DNA of 16,229 bases from a bacterium UBP3_UBA3054 (GTDB lineage Bacteria > Auribacterota > UBA3054), in contig DFCM01000078.1 in NCBI GenBank assembly GCA_002366995.1, forward strand, positions 18,154 through 34,382. The letters run 5' to 3'. The position numbers and the translations under genes were made by a program. Every line of letters begins with the position of its first letter. Position 1 is the first letter of the stretch. Positions 1 to 8,200 of the stretch are shown one piece after another. The notes beneath the pieces were generated by a model. It was not told the DNA's origin. It was given only the letters and a program-made list of their open reading frames with translations, and did no database searches.

Positions 1-249
1 TCCTTAGGCATTGCTCTTAAGGATTCCATCGCCAGCCTGATGGCCGGCATCACGCTTATCGTGGGTGAAGTCTTCGTGATCGGCGACGTCATCAACGTGG
101 CCGGCGTGGAAGGCGAGGTGGAGGAGATCACGATCCGCTATACCAAACTTTTGGCGGGGGGCGAGAGGATCTACGTCCCGAACCTTTCCATCGTCAACTC
201 GATCGTCGTTTTGAAGAAGTCCGTGAGACTTCCCAAGGCGCAGGCGTAA
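1..249 (+). CDS. MscS-family mechanosensitive channel, C-terminal part (5' truncated)
   Basis: The open frame begins at the first base of the window, so the N-terminal membrane part is missing. The visible 82 residues match the pore-end and beta domain of small-conductance mechanosensitive channels. They start with an LGIALKDSIASLMAG segment, the usual TM3b/beta junction. A GDVI segment and a VEGEVEEI strand follow (the family pattern is GDxI...GxVexI), and then YVPNLSIVNS, matching the family's PN-containing loop. Such channels sit in the inner membrane and release solutes on hypo-osmotic shock. The frame ends with TAA 12 bases before the next gene, so the two are probably co-transcribed. 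Subfamily and full length cannot be judged from this fragment. Confidence 0.87.
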   Translation, partial: SLGIALKDSIASLMAGITLIVGEVFVIGDVINVAGVEGEVEEITIRYTKLLAGGERIYVPNLSIVNSIVVLKKSVRLPKAQA

Positions 250-261
250 CACTGGGCGGGC

Positions 262-1236
262 ATGGCCGAGATAATTCGCAACAGCTTCAGTTGGTCTTTC
301 AGTCAGGCCAAGGATTTCTCGGCCTGCCCGCGCCGGCATTACTGGCAAAGGTACGGTTCCTGGGGCGGATGGGAGGACATGGCTCCCAAGGGAGTTAAGG
401 CCGCCTACCGCCTCAAGCAGATGAAGAACCGCTTCGCGCTTTCCGGCATCGCGGTGGATCTCGCCGTGAAAGCAGCGATACAGTCTGTTTCCCAGGGGAA
501 AGAGACTACTTTGGAGGAAGCGCTCGATCTGGCCACCACTTATCTCAGGAGAGCCTGGATCGAACACATGGAAGGACGCTGGCAGGTGAATCCCAAGCGT
601 TACACCTGCATAAAGGAGATCTACTACGGGGAGTTTTCCCCGGACGACGCTGCGGAACGGATGATGTGGGCCGCGGGCATAAAGGAGAAAGTCGGGCTAT
701 GCCTCGAGAATTTTTACGGGATGGTATTGCCGAAGATCCGGCAGTATCTCGCGAAGGGGAACCTAGTCGCTTTTTCCGAGACGGATTTTTTTGAGAAGGA
801 AAGTTTCACTCTGGGCGGAATAAAGATCTACGCTTCGCCGGACACGGTGATACAGTTTGACGACAAGCTTGTCATCTTAGACTGGAAGACCGGCCGGCCT
901 CGGCAGTTCTACGCGCACCAGATGGAAACTTACGGCTTGTGGGCGCAATGCCGCCACGATGTGCCGGCCGACGAGATCGAGCTTGAGCTCGTCTATCTGC
1001 CGGACGGAACGATACAGAAGGTCGAGTACGGAGAGGAAGCGGCGAAGCAGACTTTCGAGTACATAAAAGAGACCGTGGACGACATGAGCGACAAATTGAA
1101 AGACAGGGACATCGTGAGGAACGAACCGCTGAAGATCGGATGTTTCGAACAGACTGACAAACTGGAAGTGTGCGCGCACTGCAACTTCATGGAATTGTGC
1201 GACAGGCGCTTCGCGCTTCATGTTGGCAAGGAATAA
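262..1236 (+). CDS. PD-(D/E)XK nuclease with Cas4/AddB-type Fe-S cysteine signature
   Basis: 324 residues. The RecB-type nuclease core is readable: Asp194 (in SPD), Asp207-Trp-Lys209 (the D-x-K motif, in DWKTG) and the motif III pair Gln220/Tyr224. Cys22 lies near the N terminus in FSACPRR, and Cys304, Cys307 and Cys313 near the C terminus are spaced CX2CX5C. One N-terminal and three C-terminal cysteines with this spacing are the 4Fe-4S staple seen in Cas4, AddB and Dna2. Cys294 is a further cysteine nearby. About 170 mostly helical residues separate Cys22 from the core, so the protein is longer than Cas4 and lacks any helicase domain. Members of this group cut single-stranded DNA or process DNA ends; the substrate here is unknown. 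ATG 262 follows a GGGCGGG stretch. The stop abuts the next ATG directly (TAA-ATG). No cas genes or repeats are nearby, so a CRISPR role is not supported. Confidence 0.85.
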   Translation: MAEIIRNSFSWSFSQAKDFSACPRRHYWQRYGSWGGWEDMAPKGVKAAYRLKQMKNRFALSGIAVDLAVKAAIQSVSQGKETTLEEALDLATTYLRRAWIEHMEGRWQVNPKRYTCIKEIYYGEFSPDDAAERMMWAAGIKEKVGLCLENFYGMVLPKIRQYLAKGNLVAFSETDFFEKESFTLGGIKIYASPDTVIQFDDKLVILDWKTGRPRQFYAHQMETYGLWAQCRHDVPADEIELELVYLPDGTIQKVEYGEEAAKQTFEYIKETVDDMSDKLKDRDIVRNEPLKIGCFEQTDKLEVCAHCNFMELCDRRFALHVGKE

Positions 1237-2187
1237 ATGGAAAAGGCTCCGAAAAAGAAAAGACGCAGCTTCATGAGCAGACACCCCCGTATCCGCTCGG
1301 TCGTCTACGGTATTTACGCGCTGCTGTTCGCGCTTGTGGGAATACTTCTCTTCCCGCTGGGGTTTATTCCAAGGAAATGGACTTACAAATTGGGGCGCTT
1401 CGTCGGTCTCAATGTCACGTATCACATGATTAGGCGGAAGTGCTTTTTGAATCTCTTCTACGCCTACGACGACAGGATGAACGAGAAGCGCGCCAAATAT
1501 CTGACGAAGAAGATCGCGGTCAACCTTACCTACAGCTTCCTAGACTGCTTCTATCTCTGGATGTTCAAGTGGCGCTACAGGAAGTACGATCCGGTGGAAG
1601 AGTGGAGCGACTGGGCGATCGTCAGCAAGAGCATGGAGGCCGGCCACGGCGTGGTGGTCGCCACGGCGCATTATCACTGCTTCGAAGTGATGCCGGTGCA
1701 TTTCTGCTATACGCGCCAGGGCTTCGACGGCGGCGTGATAGCGCGCACTTTCCCGTCTCCTTTGGCGGTCAAGCTTTACACCTGGCTGAGACAGCGCTAC
1801 AACATACTCTCTTTTTACAACGACGCGAAAAGCATCATAAGGACCTTGAAGCGCGGGAGAGTTGTGGGCGTCCTGCCGGATCTTTACGCCAAGAGAAAAT
1901 ACAAAGTGCCGACGACTTTCTACGGGAAGCCGACGACGACTTTCGACATTCACTTCAGGGTGGCGGCCCTTTGCGACTGTCCGGTCGTGCCGGCTTTTCT
2001 TATGCGCAAGAAAGCCTGCCCCTGGAAATACGGACTGATGTTCTACGATCCCATTTATCTTTCGAAAAAGCCCAGCGAGGAGGAAGTCGACGCGAAGGTG
2101 CAGCAGCTTTCCTACGTTTTCGAATACCATATGCGGCGCTTCCCGACGGGCTGGATCTGGTTCCATAACAAATGGCGGATATTCTGA
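1237..2187 (+). CDS. Lipid A-type lysophospholipid acyltransferase (LpxL/HtrB family)
   Basis: 316 residues, the usual LpxL/HtrB size. A lysine/arginine-rich N terminus (KKKRR) is followed by a hydrophobic anchor at about residues 22-45. The acyltransferase HX4E catalytic motif is present as His145...Glu150 (HYHCFE). Asp215 follows in GVLPDLY, then a VPTTFYGKPTTT segment that matches the family pattern pFFG-p-xxT. The C terminus ends in WIWFHNKWR, like the YlWfHrRwK ending of LpxL proteins. Such enzymes transfer acyl chains from acyl-ACP to lipid A precursors at the cytoplasmic face of the inner membrane. The precise acceptor cannot be read from sequence, and related ornithine-lipid or glycolipid acyltransferases remain possible. 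The ATG sits immediately after the stop of the nuclease gene. The end overlaps the start region of manC, indicating translational coupling. Confidence 0.85.
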   Translation: MEKAPKKKRRSFMSRHPRIRSVVYGIYALLFALVGILLFPLGFIPRKWTYKLGRFVGLNVTYHMIRRKCFLNLFYAYDDRMNEKRAKYLTKKIAVNLTYSFLDCFYLWMFKWRYRKYDPVEEWSDWAIVSKSMEAGHGVVVATAHYHCFEVMPVHFCYTRQGFDGGVIARTFPSPLAVKLYTWLRQRYNILSFYNDAKSIIRTLKRGRVVGVLPDLYAKRKYKVPTTFYGKPTTTFDIHFRVAALCDCPVVPAFLMRKKACPWKYGLMFYDPIYLSKKPSEEEVDAKVQQLSYVFEYHMRRFPTGWIWFHNKWRIF

Positions 2188-3266
2188 TGAAAAAAGAAAA
2201 CAGTATCGCGGTCTGCGTAATGGCCGGCGGAATAGGGGAGAGGTTCTGGCCTCTCTCGAGGACGATGCGTCCCAAGCAGCTTCTCGCCATAACGGGCGAG
2301 AAAACGATGCTCAGGGAAACGATCACGCGGCACGCGGGCCTCTCGGATAATGAGAACGTTTACGTTATCACCACCAAGGAACAGTCCGAGCTCATCGTGA
2401 AAGAGCTTCCGGAGATCCCTGAGAAGAACGTGATACCGGAGCCCTGCGGACGCAATACGGCCCCCTGCGTGGCCTTGGGCGCCGCGCTTCTGTTTGCCAA
2501 GGATCCGGAAGCCGTCATGGTCGTCGTCTCGTCCGACCATCACATTCCTGACAGCGAAGCTTACCGCGCGACGATAATAGACGCCATAACCCTGGCGCGC
2601 CAGGAACACGCCCTCGTTACGATAGGCGTACTGCCGCGCTACCCCGAGACCGGCTACGGCTACATCGAAGGGAAGACCGAGATCAGTTATCCCGGAAAGA
2701 CGAAAGGCTTGAAGGTTACGCGCTTTTTGGAGAAGCCGCCTCTTGCGGTCGCCGAAGTTTTGTACAAGACGCCGGGCGTTTTCTGGAACGCCGGCATGTT
2801 CGTTTTCCGCGCCGCGGACATCCTCGAGGCTTTCGCACGCTTTATGCCGGAAAGCAACGCCGAGCTGAAGGAAATTATCAAAAAGGCCGGGACTCCCGAC
2901 GAGCGCGCGGCGATCGAGAATTACTACCGTGTCGTCGAGAAGATCTCGATAGACAACGCCGTGATGGAAAAGGCCGACAACGTCGCCGTAATGGCCGCGG
3001 AGTTCAAGTGGAACGACGTCGGCAGCTGGACTTCCGCTTCCGCGCACTGGCCGGAAGACGAGAAGGGAAACCGTCTGAAAGGCGAAATAAAACTTCTCGA
3101 ATGCGAAGACTGCATCGTGGGCAATTATCACGAGGGCCTGGTGGGAGTGATAGGCCTTAAGGACGTCGTGGTGATAAGGACGGACGACGCGACCTTGGTC
3201 TGCGCCAAGGACAAGGTCCAGGACGTCAAGAAACTGTTAACCGGGCTCGACGAGAAATACAGGTAA
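2187..3266 (+). CDS. manC: Mannose-1-phosphate guanylyltransferase
   Basis: Converts mannose-1-phosphate and GTP to GDP-mannose, a cytosolic precursor for surface polysaccharides. With this start it has 359 residues. The N-terminal nucleotidyltransferase signature is MAGGIGERFWPLSR...PKQ (residues 12-31). Then come EPCGRNTAP, SSDHHI for the metal-binding region, FLEKP (180-184), FWNAGMFVF, SIDNAVME and WNDVGSW, all standard for the family. The length fits the single-domain form without the fused phosphomannose isomerase domain of bifunctional AlgA/ManC. I chose ATG 2187 because it overlaps the upstream TGA (TGATG), has GGCGGA 7 bases upstream, and gives the family's usual short lead-in to MAGG. 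An in-frame ATG at 2172 would add five residues. The stop overlaps the next start as TAATG. Confidence 0.93.
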   Translation: MKKENSIAVCVMAGGIGERFWPLSRTMRPKQLLAITGEKTMLRETITRHAGLSDNENVYVITTKEQSELIVKELPEIPEKNVIPEPCGRNTAPCVALGAALLFAKDPEAVMVVVSSDHHIPDSEAYRATIIDAITLARQEHALVTIGVLPRYPETGYGYIEGKTEISYPGKTKGLKVTRFLEKPPLAVAEVLYKTPGVFWNAGMFVFRAADILEAFARFMPESNAELKEIIKKAGTPDERAAIENYYRVVEKISIDNAVMEKADNVAVMAAEFKWNDVGSWTSASAHWPEDEKGNRLKGEIKLLECEDCIVGNYHEGLVGVIGLKDVVVIRTDDATLVCAKDKVQDVKKLLTGLDEKYR

Positions 3267-3724
3267 TGCGCATCTTAGCCGTTGACATAGGAAGCGTGCG
3301 GACGGGCTTGGCCGTATCCGACCCGCTGGGCATGACGGCCCAGCCGCTGCCGACCATACCAGGCGGCGGAGCGAAGGTCAACGCCAAAAGCGTTATGGAA
3401 GTGGTGAAACAGTACGCCGCGGAAAAAGACGAGGCGCGCCGCATAGGCACGGTCCTTTTGGGAAACCCCATCATGCTGAACGGCAAAAAGAGCGAGAGAA
3501 GCCTTATTTCGGAAGAATGCGCCAGACTGCTTTCGGAATATTTAAGGCAGCAGATCGATTATCCTGTGGAAGTCGTATTGAAAGACGAGCGGCTGACTTC
3601 CGTCGCCGCGGAAAGATGCATGCTGAGCATGGACGCCAGCCGCAAGGTCAGAAAAGAAAAAAAAGACCAGCTGGCGGCCCAGCTGATATTGGAAAACTAC
3701 CTGGAGACAAGACGCCGTGCCTAG
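3266..3724 (+). CDS. ruvX: YqgF/RuvX RNase H-fold nuclease (putative Holliday junction resolvase)
   Basis: 152 residues, typical length. The first strand is ILAVDIGSVRTGLAVSD with the conserved acidic Asp7. LLGNPIMLNGKKS matches the vGlPl.mdG loop. DERLTS starts at Asp107, and a C-terminal helix with Asp134 followed by QLAAQLILENYL matches the family's D..AA..iLq.yL. Three acidic residues of an RNase H-like site are therefore present. In Escherichia coli this essential protein acts in processing of the 16S rRNA 5' end; a junction-resolvase role is the older proposal. The start overlaps manC's stop by one base and the end overlaps the next gene by eight, so it is translated within the operon. 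Confidence 0.93.
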   Translation: MRILAVDIGSVRTGLAVSDPLGMTAQPLPTIPGGGAKVNAKSVMEVVKQYAAEKDEARRIGTVLLGNPIMLNGKKSERSLISEECARLLSEYLRQQIDYPVEVVLKDERLTSVAAERCMLSMDASRKVRKEKKDQLAAQLILENYLETRRRA

Positions 3725-4172
3725 AAGACTGAAGATACTCGTCGTCTTAATAATGACGCTGCTCATAGGCGGCTGCATGCTGCCGAGGATGTTCGTGGCG
3801 GCCTTCATTCCGTTCCAGAGACTGATGATCTGGAGCGCGGCGGCCGCGGCCCGCTACGGCGCCCCACTCGTCATGCTGTTGGTCGACGCTTCCCCGGAAG
3901 CGGATCCCAAGCTTGTTCCCGGCGACATCGTGGAGCCGTATCTTATGGACGAACTGGCCACTCCCGAAATGCTGGCGCAGAGGGAAGACCTTGTGAAAGT
4001 TTACATTTTCAAAGGCGAACGATTGAGCGAGGAACGCTACAGAAAGATCCTACTTGACACGACCTTGAACGGGCAGACGCTTTGCGCCATGCCTCTGGCC
4101 TCTGAAGATGTTCCCCGCATAAAAGAAACGCTTGCTAGAATCGGCGTCGAACTTGAGGAGGGCGAACTATGA
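3717..4172 (+). CDS. Small putative lipoprotein, unrecognised family
   Basis: 151 residues from a GTG start; GGAG lies 10 bases upstream, inside the end of ruvX. The N terminus is a clear lipoprotein signal: PRRLK, a hydrophobic stretch, then IGGC with Cys20 as the likely lipidated residue, so export and membrane anchoring are expected. After the cysteine comes another hydrophobic and alanine-rich stretch (about 25-58, MFVAAFIPFQRLMIW...MLLVDA), then an acidic, mixed helical region ending in ELEEGEL. I recognise no domain. It overlaps the 3' neighbour by four bases (ATGA), and that neighbour is also membrane-anchored, so the two may work together; this is inference from position only. Confidence 0.75.
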   Translation: MPRRLKILVVLIMTLLIGGCMLPRMFVAAFIPFQRLMIWSAAAAARYGAPLVMLLVDASPEADPKLVPGDIVEPYLMDELATPEMLAQREDLVKVYIFKGERLSEERYRKILLDTTLNGQTLCAMPLASEDVPRIKETLARIGVELEEGEL

Positions 4173-5182
4173 AATTCTTCTTTTTCCTGGTGCTCCTGGC
4201 TTTGCTGGGTATTTTTGTCGCCTACAAGTACCAGGAGGCCCACCCTGACAAAGGCGGGCTGTTCAGCTACGACCTGAGGGATAAGGAAGAGGAAAGCACC
4301 ATAACTCCGCCTTCAACTTACCGTGTGCTTGACGCGAGTTCAGCTGACCGCTTCATCGTGCTCCGCAACAACACCGAGACCCAGAATTTCCATCTGGTCG
4401 GCCTGGTGGGGATCCCCGCTAACGGCAGCGACATTTTCGAATGCGGTAAAAGCGCGGAGGAACTGAAATCCCTGAGCTCCAAGGCGCTTGATTTTGCCAA
4501 AAACCTTGTGGTCGGCAGGTCTGACCTTCACGTCAGGGAAAGGAACAGGGAGCACAAAGGGGAAACGCTTTTCGTCGAAGGCGACATCATTTTGACGAAC
4601 GGCGCATCGTTGTCGGAACTGGTCATCAAAAACGGTTACGCCATGAGCGATCCGGACGCCGTGACTGATTACGAGGGCTTCGAAAGGGAAGCCAGGAAAA
4701 AAGAGAACGGCGTCTGGTCGAACTCCGTCCCCCTGAAAGACAGGGTCAAGGTAACATCGAGTATAAAGCAGAAGGGGCTGACCAGGGATTCTTACGCTCA
4801 GCAGGCCTCGATGACCAAGGATATCCTGGAAAAATTCGCCAGCGAGGAACGCTGCGTTTCCGCCCAGCTCGACATTTCCGTAAAGCCTCCCATGACCAGG
4901 AGCTACGAACTGATGATCTTTTGCGATTACGCTATGGAACAGATCATGGGGTCCGATGAGGAAGGCGGGGAAAAGATCGTCAGCAAGGAGACCGAACGTA
5001 CGAAAGAAACCCTTACGCTGACGACTTTGGCCACGAACATAACCCTTCGTTCCTCCGCTTACGAAATGAGCAAGATATCTAGGGGCGGACGTACTTTCAG
5101 ACAAGGTATGTTCTGCTCTTCCTGCACTTTAAGAGTTTTTTTGGAGGGCGAGGAGATACATTCCGACGCACAGATTTTCTAA
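4169..5182 (+). CDS. Membrane-anchored protein with degenerate SNase-like domain
   Basis: 337 residues. A phenylalanine/leucine-rich N-terminal anchor (residues 3-18) places the rest outside the cytoplasm. Residues about 51-185 follow the order of a thermonuclease (SNase) OB-fold: YRVLDA, FHLVGLVGIP (family vRLiGID-PE), an A..FAKNLVVG helix, VRERN...GETLFVEG, LSELVIKNGYA, then a helix ending ENGVWSNS (family GlW). The catalytic positions look lost: DGDT is replaced by DASS, the Arg and Asp of RLxGID by His and Gly or Val, and the Arg of the YGR turn by Glu-Thr. A noncatalytic binding role is likely. The C-terminal 150 residues (GEEIVSKET..., Cys316-x2-Cys319 near the end) are unrecognised. 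It overlaps the lipoprotein gene by four bases and is the last gene before an AT-rich gap. Confidence 0.7.
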   Translation: MKFFFFLVLLALLGIFVAYKYQEAHPDKGGLFSYDLRDKEEESTITPPSTYRVLDASSADRFIVLRNNTETQNFHLVGLVGIPANGSDIFECGKSAEELKSLSSKALDFAKNLVVGRSDLHVRERNREHKGETLFVEGDIILTNGASLSELVIKNGYAMSDPDAVTDYEGFEREARKKENGVWSNSVPLKDRVKVTSSIKQKGLTRDSYAQQASMTKDILEKFASEERCVSAQLDISVKPPMTRSYELMIFCDYAMEQIMGSDEEGGEKIVSKETERTKETLTLTTLATNITLRSSAYEMSKISRGGRTFRQGMFCSSCTLRVFLEGEEIHSDAQIF

Positions 5183-5258
5183 CTGTTTCAAAAAATTAAA
5201 ACATCAATATTCTTTCCGCTATTTTTTTTGAATCTTTCAGTATGTTAAAATAATCACG
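5183..5258 (+). promoter_or_regulatory. AT-rich intergenic region, probable promoter for the GspK-like gene
   Basis: This 76-bp gap is much more AT-rich than the flanking genes, with runs of A and T. A plausible -10 is TAAAAT at 5246-5251. TTGAAT at 5228-5233 resembles a -35 but the spacing is only 12 bases, and the correctly spaced hexamer is a T run, so the promoter is not well defined. No terminator hairpin with a U tract is visible. If TAAAAT is used, transcription would begin at or within a few bases of ATG 5259. Confidence 0.35.
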
Positions 5259-8200
5259 ATGAAAGGGACGAATATCAAAATTATGAGACCTGCCGGCGTG
5301 GCGCTCCTGGCGGTCCTGACGATCCTGACGGTCCTCTCACTTTTGGCCGGCAGCTTCGCGGTGTCAATCTCGATTGACGAGAACGCCTCCCGCCAGACCC
5401 AGGCTGAGCTTGGCCTGCGCATGCTCTACCAGAGCGGCGCCGCCCACGTCAAGTCGGCGCTCATGAGCGCCGCCATGGCGGAAAACAACAAACCGGGCGA
5501 GATGCTTTCCCAGACCAAGGCTCTCCAGCCCGTGACCAAGGACGGATTCGGCCCCTGGGTCTACGTTAAGAACGAAAACGGCGACGCCATCGGCCGCTAC
5601 CGCGTGAGAGTGGAGGACGAAGCCGCCAAGCTCAACATAAACAAAGCCTTCCTGACGGAAAAATCCAAAGGCTCCGGCTGGGACACCGGCGAAATATCCA
5701 TTCCCGACGGACTGGGAGTCACCGAACGCACGGCCAAAGACCTCCTGAAATACAAATACGGCCTTAACGGCGTTCCCGGCGACAGGGGAGACGACGACCA
5801 GAACAACGCCCTTCTGATGACGGACGGCCTTGACAACAACGCCAACGGCGTCATAGACGAGTACGACGAAGGCGTGAACGATCCCGGCGAATATATCCCG
5901 AGCCGCCCCAGGGGCGACGACCGAGCTTTCTCTACATTGCGCGAAGTCATGCCCTTCCTGCTCACTTCTGACAATTTCAAAAAGCTTTCCGAAGCGAGCC
6001 AGGAACGCGCCATCAGGGAGCTTTACAAAAGGGCGACGCTTTACTCGACCGACATGCCGGGCAGCTCGACGCTTCCGAACGACCAGCCCTCAGAAATAAA
6101 CTCCATCACAGGCGCCGAACTTAGGAAACGCCTCAATTCGATGCCGAATCCCGTCGAGGCTCAGTCCAGGGCCAGAAACCAGCTGGCGGCCAACATGATC
6201 GACTACCGCGACGAGAACCACGTCATGACCACTTTGGGCAGCGACATCTACGGCGCGGAGGCCATCTGCTTCAACGAAGTTTTGGCGAACGAAGACTCCA
6301 TCACCTTCTGGGTAAGGGACACCAGCGCTACTGACGGCCTTGTCAGGGACTGGGTCAAGCCCTCATACTGGGAGGACCAGTATGACTCTAAGGACAACAG
6401 CCGCCTTCTGCACTGCCCCTTGTGGTACTACTGCTGCATAACCGACAAGGTCATCAGCCACAAGCTTTTCTGGCACCACTCGATCAGGATGAACAGCACC
6501 TGGAAGGTGATAAGATCCAACGACAGCCACCAGGGCCACATAAACATCTCGAGCGGCAATTTCAGGCTTCCCGCCGGACCGGGAGAAGCCCAGTCAGCCA
6601 CCAACCCGCGTTTTTTGAATTGTGACGGCGACGCCTGGGGCGGATCGAATCCCAGCCAAAGCTACCGCGACACTTACATCAAGCTCCTCAACATAATGAA
6701 AAGCAGGAGAAAAGTCAACGGCAGCGGCACCGTGCGTTTCGAGAAAAACATGTTCAAAAACATGTACTGCGTGATCTGGGCCTGGCGCGGCAGCAAACAG
6801 CTCGGACAGTTCAAGGTCACTTCCTCCGACGACGATGAGATCAAGATCAACACTTCCGACGTGGATTCCGGCAGATCGCTCGCTTCCATCTGCCAGACCG
6901 AGAACATAACGAACGGCCAGTCACTGGCCGTAAGCTTCCTGGCCTGGTCGCAGGGCATCTCCGCGATTCTGCCGAAGGTCAACTGGTATCACTGCGTCAG
7001 GAGGCCTGACGGCGCCGGACGCTATTACAAGGTCATCATCACCAACGACCCGGTCGACTCCTTCAAAGGCTACAACTGCCGCACGCTCGGCGTCTCCGGA
7101 AACCCCGGCAACGAGCACACGATCCTTGAGGATGACAAAGCCTGGGAATACAAGGACGGCAAGCCTCAGAAGGTCGACTCTACGGGCTGGATGGACGTTA
7201 TCGTCAAATCCTCCGAAAAAGTCAACCACAACACCAAGCAGTACCAGTCCCTCGGATACCTGCGTTTGATCGCTCCGGAAGTGGTCGAGATGTACAACGC
7301 TTCCGAAACGGCTGTTTCGCTTGCCAACTGGAAAGTCGTCTGCAACACCGGTACGATGGCGACCGAGATCGGCAACATTAAAAGAACGACCTATTACGAT
7401 CAGAAGGCCGGCGGAAGGATCGTGGACGACAACCCCGCGGTGATGCCGAGAAATCACTTCTACCTCGTCAACGACGCCGAACTGTTCGACATGCGCTACG
7501 GCAACGGCGATATGCTCTGGGGCTCGGCCGCTACGGAAAGGATCCCTGTCTTCGAGATGGACTCCAAGCACTGGGGCATTTCCTTCAAGCTTAAGAAAGT
7601 GACGCACGGCAACACGGAATATTACTATTATATCGACAGCGGCCAGACGGTCCTCGACAAGAAGCTGTTCCAAGGCGAATCCATCCGCCTTATCTACAGA
7701 GGCGAAGAGGACAACCCGAGATCCTGGCACGGCCGCATCTTCCCCCTGCTCTGGTGGGAAGAGGAGGACGGCAAGCGCATCAGGGTCTGGAACGAATACG
7801 CCCGCTACAACGTGAACACGCCGCCTGTCAAGAACTGCGAAGTCATGTTCCTCGGTCTGCCGGCTAGAGGCGGTATCGTTTCCTTGACTTTGAAGAACGA
7901 ATACAACCAGGTGACGGCCCGTACCGTCGAATACGGTTCCGTGGACGTCAAGGAAAAGGGCTATAGCACCGAGAAAGAGGACCCGACCCACTACAAGTGG
8001 GTGAAACGCCCCAGGCCGACCATCGGCGGCACGGAAGATCTTGCCATCAACACCGCTATGCGCGCCAAGAAGAGTCGTCCGACCTGGATCAAGAACGGGC
8101 CTTTCGGCAGCGTCGCGGAAATGGGCATGGTGAGGACGGCCAGAGACTTTGAGAACCTCGGCACCGCCGGCGGCGAAACTAGCGGCAAAATGAAGGTAGC

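Noticed and set aside
262..1236. Calling the Fe-S nuclease Cas4 and suspecting a CRISPR system
   Set aside because: The protein is much longer than Cas4, no other cas gene is in the window, and no spaced direct repeats are visible.
877..1425. Long open frames on the minus strand opposite the nuclease, acyltransferase, manC, pseudopilin and ATPase genes (the longest about 500 codons)
   Set aside because: They lie antisense to clearly conserved genes, have composition typical of the complement of C-ending codons, and encode no recognisable motif.
1440..2168. 242-codon plus-strand frame inside the acyltransferase gene
   Set aside because: It overlaps the conserved acyltransferase in another frame and is arginine-rich low-information sequence with no motif.
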